From positions 124,001 through 188,000 of the forward strand of contig NZ_ARYM01000003.1 of NCBI RefSeq assembly GCF_000685315.1: a stretch of 64,000 bases of DNA, written 5' to 3'. A program made the translations under genes and the position numbers. Below, piece after piece: positions 28,449-37,455 of this stretch. The notes under the pieces were generated by a model, which made no database searches, was not told the DNA's origin, and saw only the letters and a list, made by a program, of their open reading frames with translations. This DNA is from Hyphomonas polymorpha PS728. Its GTDB lineage: Bacteria > Pseudomonadota > Alphaproteobacteria > Caulobacterales > Hyphomonadaceae. The stretch's first letter is position 1. The number at the start of each line of letters is the position of its first letter.

Positions 28449-28563
28449 GGGGCGAAAAAAACTCCAACGGTTCCTCCAACGAACGCCCGGATTCCTCCAA
28501 CAAAACGCCAACCGCAGCGCCCCTACGCGCCCCATTTTGAAGTTCAGTCAGGAGACACGCCCC

Positions 28564-29361
28564 GTGCCCGACACCGCCGCCCAGAGCCCCGTCAACGACC
28601 CGCTGGTGATCGCCGGCAAGACCTATGCCTCGCGCCTGATCGTCGGCACGGGCAAATATGCCTCCTATGAGCAGAATGCCGACGCCGCGCGCGCGGCGGG
28701 GGCCGAGATCGTCACCGTGGCGCTGCGCCGGGTGAACCTGTCGAACCCGAACGAGCCGCGCCTGACCGATCATGTGAAGCCGGACGAGTTCACCTATCTG
28801 CCCAACACAGCGGGCTGTTACACGGCCGACGAGGCGGTGCGCACGCTGCGCCTGGCGCGCGAGGCGGGGGGCTGGAACCTCGTGAAGCTGGAAGTGCTGG
28901 CTGATCAGAAGACGCTTTATCCGAACATGCCGGAGACGCTGAAGGCGGCTGAGGCCCTCATCAAGGATGGCTTCGAGGTGATGGTCTATTGTTCGGACGA
29001 TCCGGTCTATGCGCGGCTTCTGGAAGAGGCGGGCTGTGTGGCGATCATGCCGCTGGGCAGCCTGATCGGTTCTGGCCTCGGCATCATGAACCCGGTGAAC
29101 ATCCGCCTGATCATTGAGGCCGCGCGCGTGCCGGTGATTGTCGACGCGGGCGTGGGGACGGCATCTGACGCCGCGATTGCGATGGAGCTGGGATGTGACG
29201 GTGTGCTGATGAATACGGCCATCGCGCAAGCCAAAGACCCGATCCGCATGGCGCGGGCGATGAAGCATGCCGTGATTGCGGGACGCGAAGCCTATCTGGC
29301 TGGCCGGATGCCGAAGAAGCGGTATGCTGATCCGAGTTCGCCGCTGGCGGGGCTGATCTGA
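28564..29361 (+). CDS. thiG: Thiazole synthase ThiG
   Basis: Condenses DXP, glycine-derived dehydroglycine and ThiS-thiocarboxylate to thiazole phosphate. It has 265 residues. Conserved segments are [26 protein letters not shown] (Schiff-base Lys), [16 protein letters not shown] and [33 protein letters not shown]. The start is GTG 28564 with AGGAG nine bases upstream, fitting the family N-terminus (NDPLVIAGK). An in-frame GTG at 28441 overlapping thiS would add 41 unconserved residues. Confidence 0.95.
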   Translation: MPDTAAQSPVNDPLVIAGKTYASRLIVGTGKYASYEQNADAARAAGAEIVTVALRRVNLSNPNEPRLTDHVKPDEFTYLPNTAGCYTADEAVRTLRLAREAGGWNLVKLEVLADQKTLYPNMPETLKAAEALIKDGFEVMVYCSDDPVYARLLEEAGCVAIMPLGSLIGSGLGIMNPVNIRLIIEAARVPVIVDAGVGTASDAAIAMELGCDGVLMNTAIAQAKDPIRMARAMKHAVIAGREAYLAGRMPKKRYADPSSPLAGLI

Positions 29362-29383
29362 GGGGAGTGTGAGGGGGGAGCAC

Positions 29384-30016
29384 ATGGCCACAAAACCTGA
29401 CCTCATCATCTTTGATTTTGATGGCACGCTGGCCGATAGCGTGGGGTTTTTCCGTGAGCTTTTGCCGGAGCTGTCGCAGAAGTTCCGGTTCCGGTTGCCG
29501 AGCTTTGAGGAGCAGGAGGCGATGCGGGGGCATCCGCCACGGGAGGTAATGCAGTCTCTGGGCATTCCGGGATGGAAGTTGCCGCTGATCGCCGTGCATG
29601 CGCGCAAGCGGGCAAAGGCGGCGGAGACGTTTCCGCTGTTTGAGGGCACGCGGGACCTCTTGGATACACTGATGGCGCGGGGCATTCCTGTGGCGGTGGT
29701 ATCATCCAATTCCGAAGCCGTTGTGCGCCGGGCACTGGGGCCGGAAATCAGTTCACGGATTTCTGCCTGGAGCTGCGGGGCGGGCATGTTCGGCAAGGCC
29801 AAGCATTTCCGCGATGTGATGAAGCGCCTGAAGGCAGACCCGGCGCGGACGCTGGCAGTGGGCGACGAGATCCGCGATATTGATGCGGCGCGGGAAGTGG
29901 GCATCCGCTGCGTGGCCGTGAGCTGGGGATTTGCGCCGCGCGAGGCGCTGACCGCCGCGCGGCCAGACCATGCCTTTGGCTGCGGGGAAGACCTCAAGGC
30001 TTTTCTGGCCGGCTGA
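29384..30016 (+). CDS. HAD-family phosphatase (phosphoglycolate phosphatase-like)
   Basis: A 210-residue HAD hydrolase. Motif I is IIFDFDGTLADS (both Asp), motif II is VVSSNSEA, the Lys is in GMFGKAKHFRDVM, and motif IV is AVGDEIRDIDAAREVGI. The cap is the small alpha-helical type. The substrate cannot be assigned from sequence. The start is ATG 29384, with GGGGGAG just before. It lies 22 bases after thiG and may be co-transcribed, but the position alone does not tie it to thiamine. Confidence 0.85.
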   Translation: MATKPDLIIFDFDGTLADSVGFFRELLPELSQKFRFRLPSFEEQEAMRGHPPREVMQSLGIPGWKLPLIAVHARKRAKAAETFPLFEGTRDLLDTLMARGIPVAVVSSNSEAVVRRALGPEISSRISAWSCGAGMFGKAKHFRDVMKRLKADPARTLAVGDEIRDIDAAREVGIRCVAVSWGFAPREALTAARPDHAFGCGEDLKAFLAG

Positions 30017-30134
30017 GGCAGCGCTTAGTTGCCCGCGTGCGGAATCTGTTGCGTCCATGCCCCAAAAGGGCTGGACAGGCGGCCAGATTTTTCCGAGGCA
30101 AAATGTAATATTAGAACAGAGAAGGACACCGCCC

Positions 30135-31673
30135 ATGAAAATATGGATCACCGCCGCTGTTTCCGCGATGGCGCTGGCGATGCCGGCGCTTGCCGAAGTG
30201 CCGGGCATCGATTTTGCCAAGGCGGAACGTCCCGCCAGAGGCGCTGTGGCGCTCCCTGTGGGCAAGGATGGCGCGCTGGAGGGGATTTCCCGCGACGCCG
30301 ACCGGGCTGCGAAGGGGGCGATTGCCGAGGCCATCAAGACGGCCGGTTTCAAGGGCGCTGCCGGGCAGACGCTCACACTGTACGGCGTTGGCCCCTACGG
30401 GGCGGTGCTGCTGGTGGGCACAGGTGAGGGACTGAAATCCGCCACCGACCTGCAGACCTATGGCGCCACAGTGGCCAAGGGGACCGCAGGCTGGACGGCG
30501 ACAGTGAATGTGGCCGTTCCGGACGCAAAGGATGTGGCCAATGACGCGGCCATTGCTGCGCAGGGCGCGATGCTGGGCGCCTATGATTTCGGCAAATGGG
30601 GCAAGGCTGCGCCGGCCAGCGAGCCCAAAGTGACACTCACCTTTCTGGCGCCCGACGCCAATGCCGCGCGGCGCGCTTGGGAAACCGATGCCCGCGCTGT
30701 GGCGGAAGGCGTGTTCTTTGCGCGCGATCTCGTCTCCACGCCGTCGAACATCAAGACGCCGGCCTGGTTTGCCGATCAGGTGGTGGAAAAGTTCCAGGGC
30801 TTGCCGAATGTGACGGTGACGGTGCTGGACGAGACGCAGATCGAGGCCCTCGGCATGGGCGCGCTTTACGGCACGGGGCAGGGCTCTGTGCGCCCGCCGC
30901 GCCTGGTGGCCGTGGAATACAAGGGCGGCACGGCAGGCGAGGCGCCGATTGCGTTCGTCGGCAAAGGCATCACCTTTGATACGGGCGGGATCTCGATCAA
31001 GCCGAGCGCCAATATGTGGCGTATGCGGATGGACATGGCCGGGGCGGCGGCATCGGCTGGCGCGGTCCTGACGCTGGCCAAGCGCGAGGCAAAGGTGAAC
31101 GTGGTGGCGGTTCTTCCGCTGGCGGAGAACATGCCGGATGGCAATGCGATCCGGCCCGGTGATGTGCTGACCTCGATGAGCGGCAAGACCATCGAGATCA
31201 TGAGCACAGATGCCGAGGGCCGCCTGGTGCTGGCCGATGGCCTCTGGTGGACACAGGAGCAGTACAAGCCGAAGCTGGCCGTGACGATTGCGACGCTGAC
31301 CGGCGCTGTCGGCGGTGCTCTGGGGTCTGATTATGCGGGCCTGTTCACGAACGACGATGCGCTTGCCCAGAGGTTCCTGGCGGCGGCGGATGCGTCGGGT
31401 GAGGGGCTTTGGCGCCTGCCGGTGCATCCCAATACGTTCAAGGCGATCCGCAGCGATGTGGCAGACGTGAAGAATGGCGGCGAGGGCGCGCCGGGCGCCT
31501 CGGTGGGCGCGGCGTTCATCATGGAGTGGGTGAAGGAAGAGACGCCCTTCGTTCACCTCGATATTGCGTCGATGGCCTGGCAGAACTCGGGCAATGCTGT
31601 CGACCCGAAGGGCGCGGTTGGCTATGGCGTGCGCCTGTTCGACGAGCTGTCGCGCACCTACGAAACCAAGTAA
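30135..31673 (+). CDS. Exported M17 leucyl aminopeptidase
   Basis: A 512-residue M17 peptidase with a signal peptide (MKIWITAAVSAMALAMPALA, cleavage after ALA), so probably periplasmic. The catalytic half has VGKGITFDTGGISIK, MRMDMAGAAAS and the signature STDAEGRLVL. The metal and catalytic residues are kept, so it should be active on imported or cell-wall-derived peptides. It is a diverged paralogue of the cytosolic PepA at 3356. The start is the first Met of the signal peptide. A terminator follows. Confidence 0.93.
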   Translation: MKIWITAAVSAMALAMPALAEVPGIDFAKAERPARGAVALPVGKDGALEGISRDADRAAKGAIAEAIKTAGFKGAAGQTLTLYGVGPYGAVLLVGTGEGLKSATDLQTYGATVAKGTAGWTATVNVAVPDAKDVANDAAIAAQGAMLGAYDFGKWGKAAPASEPKVTLTFLAPDANAARRAWETDARAVAEGVFFARDLVSTPSNIKTPAWFADQVVEKFQGLPNVTVTVLDETQIEALGMGALYGTGQGSVRPPRLVAVEYKGGTAGEAPIAFVGKGITFDTGGISIKPSANMWRMRMDMAGAAASAGAVLTLAKREAKVNVVAVLPLAENMPDGNAIRPGDVLTSMSGKTIEIMSTDAEGRLVLADGLWWTQEQYKPKLAVTIATLTGAVGGALGSDYAGLFTNDDALAQRFLAAADASGEGLWRLPVHPNTFKAIRSDVADVKNGGEGAPGASVGAAFIMEWVKEETPFVHLDIASMAWQNSGNAVDPKGAVGYGVRLFDELSRTYETK

Positions 31674-31696
31674 TCCACTGGCGGAATAAAATGGTG

Positions 31697-31728
31697 AGCC
31701 CCGGCTGGACGAATATCCGGCCGGGGCT
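31697..31728. terminator. Bidirectional terminator between M17 peptidase and aminotransferase genes
   Basis: The stem AGCCCCGGC (31697-31705) / GCCGGGGCT (31720-31728) extends inward by three more pairs including one G-T, with an 8-base loop. It lies between convergent genes. T-rich sequence (TCGCTTT) follows on the plus strand. Confidence 0.75.
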
Positions 31729-31749
31729 TCGCTTTAGGGGGGGCAGGGT

Positions 31750-32886
31750 TCAGGCGGCGATGCCTTTGGCGATGCGGCGCATCAGGAAGGTGGGATACTC
31801 CAGCCCCATATTGACGACGCAGGTGCGGTCCAGAATATCCAGCGTGCGGGCGCACATATCCGGGGTATAGGTGATCTCACGCTTGGCCCAGGCCCAGGGG
31901 CTCATCTTCGGATGGAAGGTGCGTTTGGAGAGAATGGGTTCCCAGTTGGTATAGATGTGCTTGGAGCTGTCGCGCAGGCGGTTCCAGATGCCTTTGCGTT
32001 CCTGCAGCGCGACAGCGGCCTCGACGGTGGGCGCAACCAGGGTGAGGCTGACGGCGCTGTCTGCGTCGTTGTGGGGCGTGAGCTGATAATCCGTGCCTGT
32101 GGCGAGGATTTCCGCCATGGCGGCGCGGCGTTTGCGCTTGCGCTCGAGCATGGGGACAACCTTTCGCAGCTGCACACGCGCCATCGCGCTCTGGATCTCG
32201 TTGACCTTCATGTTGACGCCGACGAAGGCAGGCTCGTTGTAGCGTTCCTCATGGCCGCGGATCATCGCGCCGAGATCGTGATAGGAACGGGCGCGGGCGT
32301 AATATTGGTCGTCATTGGTGAGGACGGCGCCGCCCTCGCCAATGTTGACGTTCTTCATCTTGTTGAAGCTGAAGGCGCCGAGATGGCCGATGGTGCCCAG
32401 GGCGCGGCCCTTATAGGTGATGCCGACGGATTGGCAGGCGTCTTCGATGACGATCAGGCCGTGCTTCTTCGCAATCGCCATGATCGCGTCCATGTCGCAG
32501 GGGGCGTTGCCCATATGCACGGGGATGATGGCGCGGGTGTAGGGGGTGATCTTCCGCTCGATGTCTTCCGGATCGATGGTGAGGGACTCGTCGATGTCCA
32601 CCAGGATCGGAACCGCGCCGACCATGACGGGCGCAGCCGCCGTTGCCATCCAGGTATAGGCCGGCACCAGGACTTCATCGCCTGGGCCGATGCCGGCAGC
32701 AGCGAGGGCAGCGATCAGCGCGCCGGTGCCGGACGTGACGGCCAGGCTGTGGCGGGCGCCTGTCAGCCGGCAGAGGTCCTGCTCGAACTCGTCGGTGAAG
32801 TGAGCCTTTTCGGAATAGCGCGTGAGTTGGCCCTCCGCGATCGCGCGTCCGGCGGCGATCCATTCGCAGATACCCATAGCTGGCAT
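31750..32886 (-). CDS. DegT/DnrJ/EryC1/StrS-family aminotransferase
   Basis: A 378-residue PLP enzyme of the sugar aminotransferase family. Features seen are TSGTGALIAALAAAGIGPGDEVLVPAYTWMATA, VIEDACQSVGITYKGRALGTIGHLGAFSFNKMKNVNIGEGGAVLTND (PLP lysine in the KMKN stretch), and YHDLGAMIRGHEERYNEPAFVGVNMKVNEIQSAMA. No nucleotide-sugar genes are adjacent, so the substrate is open. Orphan DegT proteins of this kind are often annotated for perosamine or related sugars without proof. It is 110 bases downstream of the oxygenase gene on the same strand. Confidence 0.85.
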   Translation of the reverse strand: MPAMGICEWIAAGRAIAEGQLTRYSEKAHFTDEFEQDLCRLTGARHSLAVTSGTGALIAALAAAGIGPGDEVLVPAYTWMATAAAPVMVGAVPILVDIDESLTIDPEDIERKITPYTRAIIPVHMGNAPCDMDAIMAIAKKHGLIVIEDACQSVGITYKGRALGTIGHLGAFSFNKMKNVNIGEGGAVLTNDDQYYARARSYHDLGAMIRGHEERYNEPAFVGVNMKVNEIQSAMARVQLRKVVPMLERKRKRRAAMAEILATGTDYQLTPHNDADSAVSLTLVAPTVEAAVALQERKGIWNRLRDSSKHIYTNWEPILSKRTFHPKMSPWAWAKREITYTPDMCARTLDILDRTCVVNMGLEYPTFLMRRIAKGIAA

Positions 32887-32996
32887 TTCGGCGCCTCCCA
32901 GATTGGCTCAGGCCATCCAGGGGACACTCAATTTATGTGCCAGAGGGCAAGTTTGGGAACGTCGGGTGGATTGGGCCCCCCGGGGAGGCCCGGTCT

Positions 32997-33944
32997 TCAG
33001 CTGCGTTCCTTGACCAGGCCGATCTCGCGCAGGCGCTCCATCAGGAAGTCCTGAGCGGTGATGGGAGGTTGTGCCTTGCCCCCTTCGGCGAGACAGCCGG
33101 GGAGGGCTTCAATCAGAAAATCCTGATTGAAATGAAGGAAGAAGGGCGTGGAGTAACGCGGGAACCGGGAGCGTTCGGGGGCCGGATTGACCACCCGGTG
33201 TGTGGTGGATGGCAGGATGCCGCCAGTGTAGCGCTGAAGCATGTCGCCGCAATTGATCACGAGCGCGCCGGGGGGCGGGTTGACCGCCAGCCAGGCACCA
33301 GAGCGGTGTTTCACTTCGAGACCGGCTTCCTCAGCGCCGAGGAGCAGGGTGATGACGTTGATGTCTTCATGTGCGCCAGCGCGGACCGAACCTTCCGGCG
33401 GCGGGTTCATCTGCGGGGGATAATGCAGCAGACGCAAAATGGAGTTACCGAAGTTAACCTTGTCGTCAAACCAGGTTTCCGGAAGGTTCAGATGCAGCGC
33501 GACACCTTTGAGGAGATCAGCGCCAAAATCATCCAGGGCGGCATAAAGGGCGCGGGTCGCCCGGTCGAAGTCTGCCACTTCGGCGACGCTGGGGGTATCC
33601 TTCATGGTGGTCCGGTAGGGCGAGCCGGGGGGAAGGTCGCGGCCGGTATGCCAGAACTCTTTCAGGTCGGCCTGTGCCTGGCCTTTGGCGTTTTCCGTGC
33701 CGAAGGGGGTGTAGCCGCGCTGGCGCCCGCCGGGAGCATCGTGATATTTTTCCTTCACATCCTCGGAGAGGGCGAAAAACGCCTTGGTGGCGGCAAGGTT
33801 TGCATCAATCACGGGCTGGGCCACGGGGTGGCCGGTGATGACGGCAAAGCCTGTTTCCCGGAAGGATTTTCCGAGCTTGTCCGCGAAGGCGGCCTTGTCG
33901 GTGTGCCACAGGGGGTAGGGGATGGGTTCGAAATATTGGGTCAT
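32997..33944 (-). CDS. Isopenicillin N synthase-like 2-oxoglutarate/Fe(II) oxygenase
   Basis: A 315-residue member of the IPNS/2OG-Fe(II) oxygenase family. The N-terminal domain contains FRETGFAVITGHPV. The jelly-roll domain contains the iron ligands AHEDINVITLLLGA (His, Asp) and STTHRVVNP (His), and the cosubstrate-binding Arg-X-Ser in RYSTPFFLHF. The substrate is unknown; bacterial relatives include ethylene-forming-like and lysine or flavonoid-type oxygenases. It may be transcribed with the downstream DegT gene. Confidence 0.87.
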   Translation of the reverse strand: MTQYFEPIPYPLWHTDKAAFADKLGKSFRETGFAVITGHPVAQPVIDANLAATKAFFALSEDVKEKYHDAPGGRQRGYTPFGTENAKGQAQADLKEFWHTGRDLPPGSPYRTTMKDTPSVAEVADFDRATRALYAALDDFGADLLKGVALHLNLPETWFDDKVNFGNSILRLLHYPPQMNPPPEGSVRAGAHEDINVITLLLGAEEAGLEVKHRSGAWLAVNPPPGALVINCGDMLQRYTGGILPSTTHRVVNPAPERSRFPRYSTPFFLHFNQDFLIEALPGCLAEGGKAQPPITAQDFLMERLREIGLVKERS

Positions 33945-34100
33945 GGAGAAAGTCTGCCAGAAGTAGCGCCGCGCCGATAGATGGCGGCCTGACGCGGGGG
34001 ATTCCAGCCTCCCTCTACAGTTCCTTGATGCTTAACGAAATCTCAAACGCGCCATGGCATCTGTGACAGGTTGAGTACCCGCAGGGAGCGGCGCGAACCC

Positions 34101-35516
34101 ATGTCCCCAGCCGATGCCGGCCAACCTGAAGCGCGGGCAGCGCAGCCGCGCTTGCGGCCACGCCTGGGCGCAGGGGATGTGTTGGTGCATCTGTGGCGGG
34201 CGAAATGGCTGATGCTGCTGGTGTTTCTGCCGCTGTTCGCGCTTGGCCTGTTTGCGGCACTGATGCTGCCCGAACGCTATGTGGCGCAGGCGCGGGTACT
34301 GGTTTTTCCGCCAACCGAGCGCGCGGACGCGGAGAGCGCCGCCCGGTCCGAAATCGAGCTGATGCGCAGCCCGGTGGTGGCGCGCGCGGCACTTGAGAAG
34401 GGGACCCTGGCGCGGGCTTATCCGGCACTTGCCGCCCAATGCGGCCGGAAGGACTGCGCCCGTATCGGCGCGGACCTTCTGGCGGATAATCTTCAGACGG
34501 AAGTTTTACCGGGGGGAAGGGCCGTCAGGCTGCAATTTGGCCATGCTGATCCTGAAATGGCCGCGGTCCTGCTCAACGCCCTGACGCGCGCTTATCTCGA
34601 TTATCGCCCGGCGGTGCTGGGGGAAGAGCCTGCCCTCAGTTTTGGCGCCCAACGTGAACGGTTTGAACGCGAGGTAGCCGACGCCGAAACGGCGATCCGG
34701 ACCTATCTTGCGCAGAACGGTCTGACCGGGCTCGAAACCGAACGGAGCACACAGCAGCGCCTGTATGAGGCTGCGAGCCTCGAGTTGATGATGGCGGGGG
34801 CCCAGAAAGCGCAGCTTGAGGCAGAGCTGGCAAGCTACCGGCGGAAACTTGCCGGGCTGCCGGCCGACCAGGTGATGTATACGGAAGACACCGCGCAACA
34901 GCGCCTGCAGGAACTTTACGTTCAGCGCGAAGAGTTGCGGGCCCGGCTGGCGCCCAATGCCCTGGCGCTGCGCGATCTGGACAACCGTATCGAGAGGATC
35001 GAGGGGCTGGTGGCGGCGCAGGGGGATACGGCGAGTGCTGCGCGCCGCGGGCCTGATCCGCTGTATCAGGAGGTTCGGTTGGCCATTGCGCGGCTTGAGG
35101 CAGAAGTCCAGGCGGCAGCCCGTCAGCAGGCGGAGCTGCATGCGCAGATCGCCAGCCTTGAGGCGCGGGATCAACACTTGCGGGAACTGGCACCAGGGCT
35201 GGCAGAATTGGTTCGCCGGCGGGATGTAGCGGCCGATGCGGCGCGCCAGTTTGGCGCCCGGGCCGCCGAAGCGCGGGCGCGCAGTGATCTTGCCCGGGAG
35301 GGCGCTGGAGATGTCCGCCTTGTAGAGAGCGCGGCGGTGCCAATGCGGGGGGAAAGTCTGCGGATTCCCGCTTCCTTCGCTGCGTTTCTCCTGGCGGCGC
35401 TGGCCGCGCTTGGCGCCGGCCTGGCGCATGCGTTCAGCCGCCGGGGCTTTGCCACGGCTGCCGCCCTGGAGCGGACAGTGGGACTGCCCGTGCTTGCCAC
35501 CGTCCGTCCGCGCTGA
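34101..35516 (+). CDS. Wzz/GumC-type polysaccharide co-polymerase, membrane part
   Basis: A 471-residue chain-length-determinant protein. One transmembrane helix lies at about 38-58 and a second at about 435-457. Between them is a long Arg/Glu/Ala-rich coiled-coil region in the periplasm (about 200-410). The C-terminus ends in LERTVGLPVLATVRP, the sequence that in fused PCP-2a proteins leads into the cytoplasmic kinase. That domain is encoded by the next gene, 78 bases on. An alternative TTG start at 34071 exists. No glycosyltransferase or polymerase genes lie nearby. Confidence 0.82.
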   Translation: MSPADAGQPEARAAQPRLRPRLGAGDVLVHLWRAKWLMLLVFLPLFALGLFAALMLPERYVAQARVLVFPPTERADAESAARSEIELMRSPVVARAALEKGTLARAYPALAAQCGRKDCARIGADLLADNLQTEVLPGGRAVRLQFGHADPEMAAVLLNALTRAYLDYRPAVLGEEPALSFGAQRERFEREVADAETAIRTYLAQNGLTGLETERSTQQRLYEAASLELMMAGAQKAQLEAELASYRRKLAGLPADQVMYTEDTAQQRLQELYVQREELRARLAPNALALRDLDNRIERIEGLVAAQGDTASAARRGPDPLYQEVRLAIARLEAEVQAAARQQAELHAQIASLEARDQHLRELAPGLAELVRRRDVAADAARQFGARAAEARARSDLAREGAGDVRLVESAAVPMRGESLRIPASFAAFLLAALAALGAGLAHAFSRRGFATAAALERTVGLPVLATVRPR

Positions 35517-35594
35517 GCGCCGGCGAGCGATTTTCCTAAAGACGCATTAACCATCGCATGCTAGCGCTCCTGCGAGAAGAAGCGAAGGCAAGTC

Positions 35595-36302
35595 ATGCGC
35601 GATCTGCGGCAGGATCTTTCCGGCCTCTGGCAGGCCGCAACGCGGATCACCCCGCGCGCGGGTGGCCGCGTGCTGATGTTCATGTCGGCCCGGGAAGGGG
35701 AAGGCACGAGCAGTGTTGCTGCTTCCTTTGCCCTGATGGCCGCCGCCCGGGCTGCCCGCATGACGTGGCTGATTGATCTCGATCTGCGCGAGAACCCTCT
35801 TTATACGGCCTTTTCAAAAGGAGTTCTGAGTGGCGTGGGCCGGCCGGGGCATCCGCTGGATGCCTCCCTTGGAGTGGAGCAGATTTACTCTGTCTCCGGA
35901 TCAGAAAAGGTGCCAGCCCTGACAAAGCTGCTGACAGCGCATCAGATTGATGGTCTGCGCCTTCTGGTGACGCGCTTTCGGAATGAGCGGCTGTCGCCGG
36001 GGCACAGTGTGCGCATGCTGGCGGCGCCCGGCTGGTGGGGGGCGCTGCGGCGCAGTGCGGACTGGGCCATCATCGATGCGCCATCGCTTTCGCGTTCTGC
36101 GGCGGGGCTGATCTATGCGCCTTTGACCGATGGGGTGGTGCTGGTGGTGCAGGCCGAAACGGTGGGCGCAGACGAGGTGGAGGACCTGCGCGCCGCCGTT
36201 GAAGCGGCGGGGGGGAATGTGATCGGGGTCGTCATGAACCGGTTGAAATCTGGCCGGGCACGTGCCGGTAATCAGCGAATGGGGGGCTGGCGGGCCTTTT
36301 GA
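35595..36302 (+). CDS. BY-kinase-like P-loop protein (CpsD/Wzc-kinase fold), degenerate
   Basis: A 235-residue protein resembling the cytoplasmic kinase of bacterial polysaccharide co-polymerases. The phosphate loop reads SAREGEGTSSVAASFA: the lysine normally following GEG is Thr. WLIDLDLRENPLY matches Walker A'/DXR, and WAIIDAPSLSRSAAG matches Walker B. The C-terminus (RARAGNQRMGGWRAF) has no tyrosine cluster, so autophosphorylation of the usual kind is unlikely. It is paired with the Wzz-like gene upstream, which is probably its membrane partner. Confidence 0.75.
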   Translation: MRDLRQDLSGLWQAATRITPRAGGRVLMFMSAREGEGTSSVAASFALMAAARAARMTWLIDLDLRENPLYTAFSKGVLSGVGRPGHPLDASLGVEQIYSVSGSEKVPALTKLLTAHQIDGLRLLVTRFRNERLSPGHSVRMLAAPGWWGALRRSADWAIIDAPSLSRSAAGLIYAPLTDGVVLVVQAETVGADEVEDLRAAVEAAGGNVIGVVMNRLKSGRARAGNQRMGGWRAF

Positions 36303-36475
36303 GGCGCCGGGCAGGCCTGTGGAATTACAGGCTGGCGGCCGGGGCTCCGGAGGGGACATGCCGTTTTCTTCTGCCTTATTGGGGCGTCTGGCGACTTTTC
36401 CGGCCCGATGGCGCCCAATCACCGCAATTCAGACTTGCCCCAATTCCCCCTCATCTATAGGGAATTCCGAGCGCT

Positions 36476-36565
36476 GGAGAGGTGGCCGAGTGGCTGAAGG
36501 CGCGCCCCTGCTAAGGGCGTATACGTTAACGCGTATCGAGGGTTCGAATCCCTTCCTCTCCGCCA
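36476..36565 (+). tRNA. tRNA-Ser (anticodon GCU)
   Basis: Acceptor stem GGAGAGG/CCTCTCC, discriminator G and encoded CCA at 36563-36565. The anticodon loop CTGCTAA has GCT at 36510-36512. A long class II variable arm (CGTATACG-type, 36518-36538 region) and the T-loop GGTTCGAATCC are visible. The length of 90 nt with CCA is typical of tRNA-Ser. It reads AGC/AGU codons. Confidence 0.97.
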
Positions 36566-36626
36566 CTTTTCTGGGAAAGTATTTCAAGGGTTCTCACATT
36601 TCATCTGTACCGCGTGTAGCCTTGCC

Positions 36627-37280
36627 TTAGAGGGCTCGGCGGAAGGTCAGATTTAGTCTTGCCCGCCCGACCTTCGGATGTTCGCCGTCTTTCAGGATCG
36701 GGACACCGTGATAGCAGAGGCGCGAGGGGCCGCCCCAAACGGCGACATCGCCATGGCGGAGTGCATATTTCTTGATTGGGTCGGCGCGCTTCAATCCCCC
36801 GAACTGGAAAATTGTGGGTAGCCCGAGGGACACAGAGACAATGGGATTGGCTAAGTCGCGCTCGTTCCTGTCCTGATGAAGCGACAGCCTTGCGCCAGGC
36901 TCATAGCGGTTGATGAGGCATGCATCGGGGCGGAACTTACAATATCCCGCCTCGGCCGCGGCTGAGACCGCAAGCGCGATGAAACTGCCGGGCATCGGAG
37001 GCCATGGTTTTCCGGTTTCCGGGTCAATTGCATCATAGCGATAGCCCTGGCGATTAGTCACCCAGCCCGCCTGACCGCAATTCGTCATCGCGACGGACAT
37101 CACGTGGCCGCCTGGCGTGATCATCCTGCGGAAGGGTGATAGTTGGGCAACTTCCCGGACCGCGGCGAGCAGATCTTCCTCGAGATGCCGTGCGAAGCCG
37201 CGCAGAATGACTGCTCCCTCAGCCATTTCCTCGCGCGTCGTCTGGTTAGGTTCCTCTCCTCCGAACAGGTCTATCATCAT
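36627..37280 (-). CDS. alkB: DNA/RNA oxidative demethylase AlkB
   Basis: A 217-residue Fe(II)/2OG dioxygenase that reverses N1-methyladenine and N3-methylcytosine. Iron ligands are LSLHQDRNE (His, Asp) and CYHGV (His). The 2OG-binding arginines are in RARLNLTFR. The N-terminal nucleotide-recognition lid includes MTNCGQAGWVTNRQGYRY. The start is ATG 37280 (MMIDLFGG) with GGGAG six bases upstream; a longer reading from 37427 has no support. The ada and alkA genes are not adjacent. Confidence 0.95.
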   Translation of the reverse strand: MMIDLFGGEEPNQTTREEMAEGAVILRGFARHLEEDLLAAVREVAQLSPFRRMITPGGHVMSVAMTNCGQAGWVTNRQGYRYDAIDPETGKPWPPMPGSFIALAVSAAAEAGYCKFRPDACLINRYEPGARLSLHQDRNERDLANPIVSVSLGLPTIFQFGGLKRADPIKKYALRHGDVAVWGGPSRLCYHGVPILKDGEHPKVGRARLNLTFRRAL

Positions 37281-37455
37281 CTTTGTCTCCCTGGTGAGCC
37301 GAAGGATGCAGGAGAGGCCTATAGCACGCCAGCGGCCCAGCAGAGGGCAATATTTGTACAGCGTTTCTCCCGCCTCAACTTCCAGGACAAGGCAGCAAAA
37401 AAAGTTCAGCAGGCGGCCCTGGGCCACCTGCTGATCAGGAGAGGAGGCGGGAGCC

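Noticed and set aside
28399-29997. Minus-strand open frame of 532 codons over thiG and the HAD gene
   Set aside because: Spans two real genes on the other strand and has Ser/Arg-rich random-like sequence.
30111-31556. Minus-strand open frame of 481 codons over the exported M17 peptidase
   Set aside because: Shadow of the peptidase gene, similar in kind to the pepA one.
32973-32991. GGGCC...GGCCC hairpin after the 2OG oxygenase gene
   Set aside because: Stem is short and has no T-tract on the minus strand; not enough for a terminator call.
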